The notes under the pieces: model-generated | Told to the model about the DNA's origin: nothing | The model's input: only the letters and a program-made list of their open reading frames with translations | Database searches by the model: none | Program-made: the position numbers and the translations under genes | Part shown: positions 43,275 to 52,663 of the stretch, in pieces | Position numbering within the stretch: position 1 is the stretch's first letter | Layout of the letters: the number at the start of each line of letters is the position of its first letter | DNA from: an uncultured Bacteroides sp. | GTDB taxonomy: Bacteria > Bacteroidota > Bacteroidia > Bacteroidales > Bacteroidaceae | Length of the DNA stretch: 64,000 bases | Direction: 5' to 3' | NCBI RefSeq assembly: GCF_900547205.1 | Contig: NZ_URFY01000012.1 | Coordinates: 33,874 to 97,873, forward strand

Positions 43275-44876
43275 ATGAAAACAACTATAAAGAATTTGAT
43301 TTTATCTGCTGTTTTAGTGGTAGGCGGTGCCTCTTGTGTTGACCTCGATACAGCACCCTACGACAGAGAAACGGACCTGACCTACTGGGAAGAAGATCCT
43401 AATGCGGCTCTTAAAGCGTTGAATACCTGCTATACGTATCTGGCAACTATGGATGAACAGCTCTACAGCGAAGCCATGACGGATAATGCTTATACCAAGC
43501 AGCCGAATGACGCTACACAGAATATCGGTAACGGAACATTTTCTACTGCTGACCCTTATGTAAAACTAGTGTGGGACAGCCGCTATACCGGTATCCGTAT
43601 GTGCAATGAATTATTGGAGAATATCGACCGGGTACCTGATTTGGATTTGGAGTTGAAGAATCGGTATATTGGCGAAGCAAAAGCAATTCGTGCCTATCAT
43701 TATTATGAGTTATACACGCGGTTTGGTGATGTGCCGTATACCACGAGGGTATTGTCCATCAAAGAAAGTATGTCTACTCCGCGTACGGAAAAGGCAACTG
43801 TTATTTCTAACATTCTGGCCGATTTGGACGAAGTGATTGACGGTAATTATCTACCCGTTTCTTATGACGCGGATAATAAAGGTCGTATAACCCGTTGGGC
43901 AGCCATGGCAATTAAAGCTAAAATATATTTGTTTGAAGGTAACTGGACACAAGTTAGAAATATCACATCTACCATCATGTCAGAAGGTGGATTCACTCTG
44001 TTTCCTAGCTATGCAGGACTGTTCGAGATAGCAAATGAGTATAACTCGGAAGTAATTCTGGATGCACAATATCGTCCGACTAGTCGCGAACACAGAATGT
44101 TGTATGTTATCGTTCCACCTTCATTGGGTGGTTATTCCCAGCTTTCTCCTCTACAGGAGTTGGTAGACAGCTACATTATGATGGATGGAAAAACAATTAG
44201 CGAAACCGGAACCTCTTATGACGAAAATCACCCGTTTGACAATCGCGACCCGCGTCTGGAAGCTACCGTGATGTATACAGGAAACTCGTATATGCTGGCT
44301 GACGGTACGGAAGCCGTAATCAACTGTGAGAAAGGAGAGGGAAAAGATGGATATGGCGTTGGTTCGGATTGTACGGCTACGGGATATTATATCAAGAAAT
44401 ATTGGGATAAGACCTATCGTGCAACCTTTTACTCTGGTTTGAACCCGATTCTGATTCGATATGCTGATATTTTGTTGATGAATGCGGAAGCTTTGGCGGA
44501 ACTTGGCGAATTGGATAAAACCGCTTGGGATAAAACCATTAAAATGATTCGTCAAAGGGCAGGATTTACAGCTTCGGCGATTGAATTTCCTACTGAAGCT
44601 TCTAAGAACCAATTGATTCAGATTGTGCGCAACGAACGCCGTTCGGAATTGGCGTTGGAAGGACACCGCTATAAAGATATTATCCGCTGGAGAATAGCGG
44701 ATGATGTGATGAATGGATGGTGTCATGGGCTTAAGACAGATGATATCATAGGTGCTGACAATGGATATGTTCGGGTAGAAAACAGACAATTTGATGCAAA
44801 TAAGCATTATCTGTGGCCTATCCCGCAGGCAGAGCGTGATTTGAATGGTAATCTGACACAGAATCCAAACTGGTAA
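43275..44876 (+). CDS. susD: SusD/RagB-family glycan-binding lipoprotein
   Basis: 533 residues from ATG 43275, 11 bases after susC; a GTG directly before it is in frame. The signal is followed by a lipobox-like GGASC. TPR-like helices (EAKAIRAYHYYELYTRFGDVPY) and the SusD end block (VRNERRSELALEGHRYKDIIRWRIAD, HYLWPIPQAERDLNGNLTQNPNW) are clear. It sits on the SusC barrel as a substrate-capturing lid. Name by family. Confidence 0.96.
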   Translation: MKTTIKNLILSAVLVVGGASCVDLDTAPYDRETDLTYWEEDPNAALKALNTCYTYLATMDEQLYSEAMTDNAYTKQPNDATQNIGNGTFSTADPYVKLVWDSRYTGIRMCNELLENIDRVPDLDLELKNRYIGEAKAIRAYHYYELYTRFGDVPYTTRVLSIKESMSTPRTEKATVISNILADLDEVIDGNYLPVSYDADNKGRITRWAAMAIKAKIYLFEGNWTQVRNITSTIMSEGGFTLFPSYAGLFEIANEYNSEVILDAQYRPTSREHRMLYVIVPPSLGGYSQLSPLQELVDSYIMMDGKTISETGTSYDENHPFDNRDPRLEATVMYTGNSYMLADGTEAVINCEKGEGKDGYGVGSDCTATGYYIKKYWDKTYRATFYSGLNPILIRYADILLMNAEALAELGELDKTAWDKTIKMIRQRAGFTASAIEFPTEASKNQLIQIVRNERRSELALEGHRYKDIIRWRIADDVMNGWCHGLKTDDIIGADNGYVRVENRQFDANKHYLWPIPQAERDLNGNLTQNPNW

Positions 44877-44906
44877 CCGGATAAATAACTCAAGAAAGGA
44901 ACAATT

Positions 44907-46046
44907 ATGAAAAAGATATTATTGATATGTTCAGTACTTCTGACGATGGTGGCATGTCAGGAAGATTATGACTTGAATGTGGGCTTTAGTGTCCCTACGG
45001 AGTTAAATTCTCCGGCAGCTATTCAATTGGATGTGACTTCATCGGTACCGGTTGTGTTATCATGGTCTGGCGGCGGTGCGGCCGATGGAGGAATTGTGTT
45101 GTATGAGGTTTGGTTTGATAAGGCGGATGGCGACTTTTCCGCTCCGCTGGCAACCATGAAGAGCGATCAGGGAGCTATGCCTACTCTTTCGGTCACTCAA
45201 GCGGCTCTTAACACTTTAGCCCGGAATGCAGGGATTTATCCGGAAGAGACGGGAACAATTAAATGGACGGTGAGTGCATCAAAAGGAGGAGTGGTGAAAC
45301 GTGCGGAAAAAGAAGCTAGTATTACACTTACACGTGGAGAGGGAATTGATAATATTCCGTCAGAGTTGTATTTGTATGGCACGGCTACGGAAAACGCCGG
45401 TCAAGGAGGACTTCCGTTCCGTTGTGTAGAAGAAGGTGTGTTCCAGATTTATACAAAACTGTCGGCAGGTAAGATTTCATTCAAATCCGGCACTACAGCC
45501 GATGCATTCGGATACTACATTGATGAAAGCTCGAAACTGAGAGAAGGTGAAGGTGAAATAACGGTGGGCGCTTCCAATGAAGTGGTCCGTCTCACGGTGA
45601 ATTTTAATACAATGGGAATGACTAGTGAGAATATCGGTTCTTCCGTACGTTGTATTTGGGGAGCTTCTTATGGAGATATTGCCATACTTAATTATGCAGG
45701 CAATGGTAAATTTGTGGGAGAAGGCGATATTCGTTTCCTTGATCCTTCTAAACCGGAATCGAATCCTCCTAGTTGGTTAGGATGGATAGAAGAACGATAT
45801 TATTTTATTGCTCAGGTAAATGGTGGTGATATGTGCTGGGGCAGACACGATGATGTAAGTGTAGAACGTCCTGTTGGTGGAGAACCTGCTTCTTTCTATG
45901 CTTTATATGAATATGCATGGAGCCAATGGGATCATCTTTGGAAGATGAAAGGAGATTTGGATTCTAAGCACGCCACTATCACAATCGATACCAATGCGGA
46001 CGGACTGATGATACATACGTTTACTAATGTCACTCCCTTAAACTAA
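44907..46046 (+). CDS. SusE/SusF-like surface glycan-binding lipoprotein
   Basis: 379 residues. Lipobox VACQ with the cysteine near residue 17 (MKKILLICSVLLTMVACQED). The N-terminal Ig-like SusE domain (SSVPVVLSWSGGGAADGGIV) precedes beta-sandwich parts (ELYLYGTATENAGQGG, GKISFKSGTTADAFGYYIDE) typical of SusE/SusF starch-binding modules; here mannan would be bound. It sits directly behind susD as in the sus prototype. Confidence 0.87.
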   Translation: MKKILLICSVLLTMVACQEDYDLNVGFSVPTELNSPAAIQLDVTSSVPVVLSWSGGGAADGGIVLYEVWFDKADGDFSAPLATMKSDQGAMPTLSVTQAALNTLARNAGIYPEETGTIKWTVSASKGGVVKRAEKEASITLTRGEGIDNIPSELYLYGTATENAGQGGLPFRCVEEGVFQIYTKLSAGKISFKSGTTADAFGYYIDESSKLREGEGEITVGASNEVVRLTVNFNTMGMTSENIGSSVRCIWGASYGDIAILNYAGNGKFVGEGDIRFLDPSKPESNPPSWLGWIEERYYFIAQVNGGDMCWGRHDDVSVERPVGGEPASFYALYEYAWSQWDHLWKMKGDLDSKHATITIDTNADGLMIHTFTNVTPLN

Positions 46047-46058
46047 TAAGAACAGGTT

Positions 46059-47291
46059 ATGAAAAAGATAAAAACTATTTTAGCGATTCTTCCGGCACTA
46101 TTATTCTCCTGTGCCGGAGATGATGTAGAAAAATATATTCCTCCTACGCCGATTACTCCTTCAGAACCGGGTGAAGAAGTGGTATACCACAAACGTGCCA
46201 AAGAACTCTTTGATGTGATTAATCAATGCTATCGGATAAATAGTGGGGCTACCGAAGGACTCTATAACGAAAACTATCCGAAAAAGGACGGAGACAATGC
46301 GGCTTCCTTCTTATGGCCTTATGACGGACTAGTTTCCGGAGCAGCCGCTCTGCACGCTTTAGGCTATGACGTAAATTATACCGATATGGTCAACCGCTTT
46401 GATGTTTATTACCGTACTTCCTCGGGTAATGTAAATATAGGCGGCTATGGCTCTTCAACAAACGGAACTAACGGCGGTGGAACCCGATATTATGATGATA
46501 ACTCCATCGTAGGAATTGATTTAGTAGAAGCTTTCAGTTTGACACAAGACCCTGTTTATCTGGCAAAGGCAAAACAAATCGTGGAATTTCTCAAATCCGG
46601 TGAAGATAATACATTCGGCGGCGGACTCTGGTGGAATGAGGACGAAAAGAACATCCCGGGCAATGAAAATTCAAATAAGCCGACGTGTGCCAATGGGAAT
46701 GCGATTCTGTTTCTATTGAACTACTACTCCGTTTGCCCACAGGATGAAAAAGCGGATGTGTTGGATTTTGCCAAGCGTTTATACAATTGGACAGTGACCA
46801 ACTTGCGTGATCCGGCAGACGGATGTTACTGGAATGACAAACAGGCGTCCGGTTCTATACGTGAGGTGAAATGGACTTACAACACTGGTGCTATGATTTC
46901 AAACGGAGTTCGTCTGCATAAAATAACGGGTGAGCAATCCTATCTGGACAGTGCTATTGAATCTTCTGAGGGAGCTTATAATTATTTTGTGCGTCCACTC
47001 AATGGCTTGGCTTTGGCTTACCCCGATCATGATCCGTGGTTCACTACAAAGTTGGTTCGTGCATATATTGATATAGAACCTTACTACAAAAATGCAGGTA
47101 ATTATATCAAGACTTTCATTAACTTCCTCGATTATGCGTATGAAAACGCTCGTATGACCAACGGATTATATTATGAAGACTGGTCCGGAGCATCTCCGAA
47201 GAGGGCGGAGCAATTGTTGATGCAGGATGCTGCTCTTGAGTCGTTGGGAATCATTGCTTTGTATAAAGGAGAAACAGCGGTGGAAGAATAA
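46059..47291 (+). CDS. GH76 endo-alpha-1,6-mannanase, lipoprotein (first copy)
   Basis: 410 residues. Lipobox LFSCA at the N-terminus marks export and lipidation. The (alpha/alpha)6 GH76 body is recognised by RYYDDNSIVGIDLVEAF with catalytic Asp146 and Asp147, by ASFLWPYDGLVSGAAALHAL near the front, and by KPTCANGNAILFLLNYYSVC, WTYNTGAMISNGVRLHKITG. GH76 enzymes cut the alpha-1,6 backbone of yeast and bacterial mannans. A second GH76 follows after 9 bases; the two are paralogues with different tails and may serve at the surface and in the periplasm. Confidence 0.93.
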   Translation: MKKIKTILAILPALLFSCAGDDVEKYIPPTPITPSEPGEEVVYHKRAKELFDVINQCYRINSGATEGLYNENYPKKDGDNAASFLWPYDGLVSGAAALHALGYDVNYTDMVNRFDVYYRTSSGNVNIGGYGSSTNGTNGGGTRYYDDNSIVGIDLVEAFSLTQDPVYLAKAKQIVEFLKSGEDNTFGGGLWWNEDEKNIPGNENSNKPTCANGNAILFLLNYYSVCPQDEKADVLDFAKRLYNWTVTNLRDPADGCYWNDKQASGSIREVKWTYNTGAMISNGVRLHKITGEQSYLDSAIESSEGAYNYFVRPLNGLALAYPDHDPWFTTKLVRAYIDIEPYYKNAGNYIKTFINFLDYAYENARMTNGLYYEDWSGASPKRAEQLLMQDAALESLGIIALYKGETAVEE

Positions 47292-47300
47292 CATTTGTAT

Positions 47301-48491
47301 ATGAAAGACAAAATGAAAAATATAGTTTTACTTCTGTCATTGGCAGGAATCCTTTTCTCCTGTACCGGAGAAAAGAAGATGACACCGAATAAAGAGAAGG
47401 CAGAGGAGATGTTTCAACGTGTCTGGGAACTCTATCGGGTTCCCAAATACGGACTTTTCTCGGAGTATTATCCGGGGAACCATCGTCCCGACCTAACTTA
47501 TTTCAATGATTCTACCCGTCAGGCACAGGAAGTATCTTATCTGTGGCCTATGAGTGGCGTCTTTTCTTCGGCTGTGCTGATGGCTGCTCTCGAACCACAG
47601 AAATATACGGTTTATGTAGATTCAATGGTTATGGCTGTGGAGCAATATTATGATACTGCCCGTACACCTTTCGGTTATCAGGCATATCCGGTACAGTTCG
47701 GAAAGGTAGACCGCTATTATGATGACAATGGGTTGGTAGGCATCGATTATATTGATGCTTATCTGGTGACTAAGAATCCGCATTATTTGGAAAAGGCAAA
47801 GCAAGTACTGACATTTATTTTAAGTGGCTGGGATGAGGAGTTTGAAGGAGCGGTGTCTTGGTTGGAAGGAGTAAAAGATCAGAAACCTGCTTGCTCCAAT
47901 GGTAAAGCAATGGTGTTGGCTCTGAAACTGTATGAAGCGACTAAAGACGAGTATTATCTGGAGGTAGGCAAGAAATTCTATAAATGGATTGATAAATACC
48001 TGAAAGATCCCGAACGGGGAGTGGTGTGGAACTCATGGCTGACAACGACAGCTGCGGTGCACCCGGATTTATATACTTACAATACTGGTACTTTATTGCA
48101 GGCGGCTGTAGCTTTGTATAAGTTTACGGGAGAACAAGCGTATCTGGATAATGCCAAGTTCCTGGCGGAAGGTAGTTTTAAGGTATTCTTTAAATATACG
48201 GAAGAAGGTATTCCGTATATTGCAGACCTGCCTTGGTTCAACCTTGTCTTATTCAGGGGCTATCATGACTTGTTCAATGTCACCGGAGACTCCAGATATG
48301 TGGACGCAATGATTAAAGGCTTGGATTATGCCTGGGATCATGCACGTGACCAAGCCGGGCTGATGTATCACGACTGGACAGGGCGCACGGACGAAAAACG
48401 CCAACCGAAATGGTTGTTGGATGCATCCTGTATCCCCGAATATTATGCACGAGTAGCCATGATAAAAAATGAAGTTAAAACAGAAAAATAA
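47301..48491 (+). CDS. GH76 endo-alpha-1,6-mannanase, lipoprotein (second copy)
   Basis: 396 residues from ATG 47301; the ATG at 47313 (MKNIVLLLSL) gives an equally good lipoprotein signal with lipobox LFSC. The catalytic pair is Asp141-Asp142 in DRYYDDNGLVGIDYID. Other blocks parallel the first copy: VSYLWPMSGVFSSAVLMAAL, KPACSNGKAMVLALKLYEAT, YTYNTGTLLQAAVALYKFTG, and MYHDWTGR near the end. Stop and the GH92 start are 3 bases apart, so the genes are translationally linked. Confidence 0.93.
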   Translation: MKDKMKNIVLLLSLAGILFSCTGEKKMTPNKEKAEEMFQRVWELYRVPKYGLFSEYYPGNHRPDLTYFNDSTRQAQEVSYLWPMSGVFSSAVLMAALEPQKYTVYVDSMVMAVEQYYDTARTPFGYQAYPVQFGKVDRYYDDNGLVGIDYIDAYLVTKNPHYLEKAKQVLTFILSGWDEEFEGAVSWLEGVKDQKPACSNGKAMVLALKLYEATKDEYYLEVGKKFYKWIDKYLKDPERGVVWNSWLTTTAAVHPDLYTYNTGTLLQAAVALYKFTGEQAYLDNAKFLAEGSFKVFFKYTEEGIPYIADLPWFNLVLFRGYHDLFNVTGDSRYVDAMIKGLDYAWDHARDQAGLMYHDWTGRTDEKRQPKWLLDASCIPEYYARVAMIKNEVKTEK

Positions 48492-48494
48492 ACG

Positions 48495-50870
48495 ATGATG
48501 AAGTTAAAATGGATAGGTAGCCTGTTGATATTGGCAGGTATTGTGGGATGTAAAGCACCGGACCATCCCAATCTGGTAGAGTATGTGAATCCCAATATTG
48601 GTACGGTTCACAGTCGTTGGTTCTTTTATACTCCGGCTGCGGAACCTTTCGGAATGGCAAAACTTGGGGCATCAACCAATGGAACGTATGGCAACGAACA
48701 AGGATGGGAGGCTATAGGTTATGAAGACACTCATACCTCAATAGACGGTTTTCCTTGCCTGCATGAGTTTCAGATAGGAGGAATTTCGCTAATGCCTGTC
48801 ACCGGAGAAGTGAAAACGAATCCGGGAAAGCTGGAAGAACCGGACAATGGATTCCGCTCCCGTTTTGATAAGAAAGATGAAACGTCGCGTCCGGGATACT
48901 ATTCTGTGCTATTGAAAGATTATCAGGTAAAGGCGGAACTGACAGCAACCTCCCGTGTAGGATTCCAGAGATATACTTTCCCTGAGACGGGTGCTGCACA
49001 TATTCTCTTTAATATAGGTAATCGTCAGGGAGAGAGCGGAGTGGTTCAGGATGCATATATCAAGCAGTTGGATGGAAATACCATCGAAGGGTATGTGGTG
49101 ACGGAACCTTCTTATGTGAAGAAGTATCAGGCAGGAGCATCCGTATCCATGTATTTCTATGCAAAGTTGGATCGTGCTCCCGAATCGGTGGATGTTTTCT
49201 ATCAGGATAGTGCTCTTAAAGCAGGGAATGAAATAAAAGGTCCCGGAGCTATCATGTGTTTGAACTATCAAACTCAAAAAGATGATGTAGTCAATGTGAA
49301 AATAGGGCTGTCATATACTTCGATTGAAAATGCAAAGTTGAATCTGGAGACGGAGGCTAAAGAACTTACATTTGATGAGGCTTTGCAGGCAACCACGGAT
49401 AAATGGAATGAGTCATTGGGACGTATTCTCGTTTCGGGAGGTACGGAAGATAGTAAAATCAAATTCTATACGGGCTTATACCACGCTTTGTTGGGTAGAG
49501 GGCTTGCCAGCGATGTGAATGGAGCTTACCCGAAGAATGACGGTACGGTGGGACAGATAACTTTGGGGAAAGATGGCAAACCTATGCATCATCATTATAA
49601 CACTGATGCCCTTTGGGGGGCTTACTGGAACCTCACTCCACTTTGGGCGTTGACTTATCCGGAATATTACAATGACTTAGTTAATAGCCAGTTGCTAGTG
49701 TACAAAGATGCAGGTTGGCTGGGTGACGGCATTGCTGCCAGCAGGTATGTTTCGGGCGTAGGAACCAATATGGTGAGTATCACGTTGGCAGGTGCATACA
49801 ATAGTGGTATCCGTAACTTTGATGTCGAAACGGCTTATCAGGCGGCTTTGAAGAATGAATTAGGCTGGGAAGGACGCATTGAAGGAGCAGGCAAAATGGA
49901 TGTGAAGCAGTTTGTGGAAAGAGGATATGTGCCTTATGAGAACAGCGTTCATTACGGAACACATCCGGGAGGTTCCACTTTCTCCGTTTCGCATACATTG
50001 GAATATTGTTTCAGTGCCTATGCAGTAGCGCAATGGGCAAAAGCCTTAGGACATACGGACGACTATAAACGTTTGATGGAATTATCGAGTGGTTGGGAAA
50101 AACTGTTTGATGATTCATTGAAGTTGATTCGCCCAAGAGTTACTAATGGAGAGTTTATCGACAACTTCAACCCGTTGGAATCATGGCGTGGATTTCAGGA
50201 AGGAAACGCTATGCAATATACCTTCTTTGTTCCTCAGCATCCGTATCGTCTGGTAGAGAAAGTAGGTAAAGAGGAAATCAATAATCGACTAGACTCTATA
50301 TTTACCGAAGCCCGCAAGTCTATCTTTGGTGGTGGTAAAGTGACGTATGCTTTTGCCGGAATCCAGAGTCCTTACAATCATGGCAATCAGCCTAGCCTGC
50401 ACATTCCTTGGCTTTTCAATTTCATGGGTAAACCCTATCTGACACAGAAATGGACCCGTTTGATTTGCGATGAATTTTACGGAACAAATGGTGAACATGG
50501 CTACGGTTATGGTCAGGATGAAGATCAGGGACAGTTGGGCGCATGGTATGTAATGGCTGCCATGGGACTGTTCGATGTTCAAGGAGGTTCTTGCGAACGA
50601 CCTACTTATCAGATTGGTAGTCCTTTGTTTGACAAGATTGAAATTAAGCTCAGCCCGATGAACGCGAAAGGAAAAACGTTCGTCATTGAAACTGTAGGCA
50701 ATGCACCGGATGCTTATTATGTGCAGTCGGCTACTTTGAATGGTAAAGCGTTGGATCAGTGTTGGATGTATCGGGATGAACTCTATCAGGGAGGAACATT
50801 GAAACTGACAATGGGTAATCAACCCAACGAGAAGTGGGGAGTAGAAAACCCGCCTCATTGTTCTGAATAA
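48495..50870 (+). CDS. GH92 alpha-mannosidase, lipoprotein
   Basis: 791 residues. Lipobox GIVGC near residue 19, so lipid-anchored. An N-terminal beta-sandwich (VEYVNPNIGTVHSRWFFYTPAAEPFGMAKLG) precedes the (alpha/alpha)6 catalytic part with HYNTDALWGAYWNLTPLWAL, EYCFSAYAVAQWAKALG, and the acidic catalytic block GQDEDQGQLGAWYVMAAMGLF. GH92 enzymes are calcium-dependent inverting exo-alpha-mannosidases that release mannose from side chains or oligosaccharides. The linkage preference is not readable, and the order beside two GH76 genes fits trimming of mannan fragments. Confidence 0.94.
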   Translation: MMKLKWIGSLLILAGIVGCKAPDHPNLVEYVNPNIGTVHSRWFFYTPAAEPFGMAKLGASTNGTYGNEQGWEAIGYEDTHTSIDGFPCLHEFQIGGISLMPVTGEVKTNPGKLEEPDNGFRSRFDKKDETSRPGYYSVLLKDYQVKAELTATSRVGFQRYTFPETGAAHILFNIGNRQGESGVVQDAYIKQLDGNTIEGYVVTEPSYVKKYQAGASVSMYFYAKLDRAPESVDVFYQDSALKAGNEIKGPGAIMCLNYQTQKDDVVNVKIGLSYTSIENAKLNLETEAKELTFDEALQATTDKWNESLGRILVSGGTEDSKIKFYTGLYHALLGRGLASDVNGAYPKNDGTVGQITLGKDGKPMHHHYNTDALWGAYWNLTPLWALTYPEYYNDLVNSQLLVYKDAGWLGDGIAASRYVSGVGTNMVSITLAGAYNSGIRNFDVETAYQAALKNELGWEGRIEGAGKMDVKQFVERGYVPYENSVHYGTHPGGSTFSVSHTLEYCFSAYAVAQWAKALGHTDDYKRLMELSSGWEKLFDDSLKLIRPRVTNGEFIDNFNPLESWRGFQEGNAMQYTFFVPQHPYRLVEKVGKEEINNRLDSIFTEARKSIFGGGKVTYAFAGIQSPYNHGNQPSLHIPWLFNFMGKPYLTQKWTRLICDEFYGTNGEHGYGYGQDEDQGQLGAWYVMAAMGLFDVQGGSCERPTYQIGSPLFDKIEIKLSPMNAKGKTFVIETVGNAPDAYYVQSATLNGKALDQCWMYRDELYQGGTLKLTMGNQPNEKWGVENPPHCSE

Positions 50871-50888
50871 ACAAATGAAGAGTAACTC

Positions 50889-52058
50889 ATGAAAACTCAA
50901 AATTCAATATTTACAGCCCTTCCCGTTCTTTTCGGGTTCTTTGTAATGGGCTTCTGTGACATAGTCGGCATTTCGTCCGACTATGTTCAGCGATCTTTCG
51001 ACTGGTCGCCCGTGATGACCGGATTTGTCCCTTCATTGGTCTTTATCTGGTTTTTGTTTCTGGGTATTCCTATCGGAAATCAGATGAACAAGTGGGGGCG
51101 GAAGAATACGGTATTGCTCAGCATGGGAATAACGGTGGTCGGTATGCTGCTGCCTTTAGTGGTCTATAACAGTGTAACGTGTATGGTAGCCTATGCTCTT
51201 CTAGGGATTGGAAATGCAATTCTGCAAGTTTCGCTGAATCCACTATTGAGTAATGTCGTTACCAATCAGCGACTACTAACAAGTAGCCTGACTACAGGGC
51301 AGGTGATTAAAGCAGTTTCTTCCCTTGTCGGACCGGAAATCGTATTGTTGGCAGTAGCCTACTTTGGAGAAGAAAAATGGTATTATTGCTTTCCGATATT
51401 GGGGCTCATCACGTTGTTGTCGGCTGTTTGGCTAATAGCTACTCCTATCAAACGGGAAGATTCTTCTACCGCTACACAACAACTTTCTATCCGTGACACC
51501 TTTTCTTTATTGAAGGATAAGACGATACTACTGTTATTCTTAGGTATCTTTTTCATCGTTGGTGTGGATGTAGCAACCAATTTTATCAGTTCGAAGTTGA
51601 TGGCGGAACGATTTGACTGGACGACGGATCAAGTGAAGTTTGCTCCACAGGTTTACTTCCTGAGCCGTACGATTGGAGCATTGTTGGGAGCTTTCCTGTT
51701 GGCGCGCATTGCTGAAATAAAATATTTCAGGGTGAATATCATTGCCTGTATCCTGTCTTTGCTGATTCTGGCATTTGTGAAAAACGATATAGTGAACTTG
51801 ATATGTATCGGAGCAGTAGGTTTCTTTGCGTCATCGGTGTTTTCCATTATCTATTCGATGGCATTGCAGGCTAGGCCGGAGAAAGCCAATCAGATATCAG
51901 GATTGATGATTACGGCTGTTGCCGGTGGAGGAGTGGTTACTCCTGTCATTGGATTTGCTATCGGTACGGTAGGTGTTATAGGTGGTGTCTTTGTCACTTT
52001 GGCTTGTGTGTGTTATCTCACTTACTGTGCTTTTGGCGTGAAAACCGTAAGGGCATAA
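50889..52058 (+). CDS. MFS sugar transporter, probable mannose importer
   Basis: 389 residues in about 12 membrane helices. The first helices (LPVLFGFFVMGFCDIVGISSDYVQRSF) and the loop GNQMNKWGRKNTVLLSMG between helices 2 and 3 fit the FucP-like sugar porters; SIIYSMALQARPEKANQISGLMITAVAGGGVVTPVIG is a typical helix 9-11 region. As last gene of the mannan operon it should carry mannose or manno-oligosaccharides across the inner membrane to the ROK kinase. Substrate by context. Confidence 0.9.
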   Translation: MKTQNSIFTALPVLFGFFVMGFCDIVGISSDYVQRSFDWSPVMTGFVPSLVFIWFLFLGIPIGNQMNKWGRKNTVLLSMGITVVGMLLPLVVYNSVTCMVAYALLGIGNAILQVSLNPLLSNVVTNQRLLTSSLTTGQVIKAVSSLVGPEIVLLAVAYFGEEKWYYCFPILGLITLLSAVWLIATPIKREDSSTATQQLSIRDTFSLLKDKTILLLFLGIFFIVGVDVATNFISSKLMAERFDWTTDQVKFAPQVYFLSRTIGALLGAFLLARIAEIKYFRVNIIACILSLLILAFVKNDIVNLICIGAVGFFASSVFSIIYSMALQARPEKANQISGLMITAVAGGGVVTPVIGFAIGTVGVIGGVFVTLACVCYLTYCAFGVKTVRA

Positions 52059-52072
52059 GAAGCTCTTCTTAT
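52055..52072. terminator. Small hairpin between convergent MFS and Crp/Fnr genes
   Basis: ATAAGAAG, two bases, CTTCTTAT. It overlaps both stop codons. The stem is only eight AT-rich pairs, so it would be a weak terminator. Confidence 0.35.
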
Positions 52073-52647
52073 AAGGAAGAAGAAGCAATCTCTGCCCGAA
52101 TCCTGCTTAGCGACTGAGGTGTTATCCACAGATAGGATGCAATGTGCTTTAACGGCACGTATTGCAACAACTCCGGAGTCTCTTTGATGAGAGTGAGATA
52201 ACGCTCTTTCGCTCGCGGGCTTCCCGAACTGATGAGCCAGTTCTCTTGCATGAGCAACTGGTGATTCATCAGGCGGATTCCCAGATTGGCGAGTCCGATA
52301 GAAGAAGAGAACAACTGATTTAAGGCGGTGCGTGATATGCAGAAAGCTGTACTATCACACATCGCTTCAATATTAATCATCGATTGGGCATTATCCGCAT
52401 ATCCCCAGACGGAGAAAGCAGCCTCTCCTTCCGAAGCAAACCAGATGGTGGTATCTACTCCGTCTTTAAAGTAGTATGCCCGCCAGATACCTTTTATAAT
52501 GAAATAAAGATTACTGTTCTTAGTTCCTTCGCGTACTATCGGTGCTTTCTTCTTGAAATGTACTATCTCCATACAGTCCAGTAAGGTCTGTACGTCGGTT
52601 TCTGATACTTTGTATCTCTCGCAAAGCTTCTTAATGAATGCATCCAT
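52069..52647 (-). CDS. Crp/Fnr-family transcriptional regulator
   Basis: 192 residues. A cyclic-nucleotide-binding-like beta-roll (KKKAPIVREGTKNSNLYFII, GEAAFSVWGYADNAQSMINI) is followed by helices and a short C-terminal helix-turn-helix (LKHIASYLWITPQSLSRIRAEI). The arginine and glutamate pair of true cAMP sites is not evident, so another effector or none is likely, as in many Bacteroides members. Its promoter box lies only 4 bases before the start codon, which suggests a leaderless or near-leaderless message. Confidence 0.9.
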   Translation of the reverse strand: MDAFIKKLCERYKVSETDVQTLLDCMEIVHFKKKAPIVREGTKNSNLYFIIKGIWRAYYFKDGVDTTIWFASEGEAAFSVWGYADNAQSMINIEAMCDSTAFCISRTALNQLFSSSIGLANLGIRLMNHQLLMQENWLISSGSPRAKERYLTLIKETPELLQYVPLKHIASYLWITPQSLSRIRAEIASSSL

Positions 52648-52651
52648 GCTG

Positions 52652-52659
52652 CAAAGATA
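52652..52659 (-). promoter_or_regulatory. -7 promoter element abutting the Crp/Fnr start codon
   Basis: TATCTTTG then CAGC and ATG on the minus strand. The spacing puts the transcription start at or next to the start codon. Confidence 0.5.
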
Positions 52660-52663
52660 CTCA

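Noticed and set aside
42307..43284. Long open frame of 325 codons antisense to susC
   Set aside because: It mirrors the codon bias of the SusC barrel, and the protein has no plausible domain.
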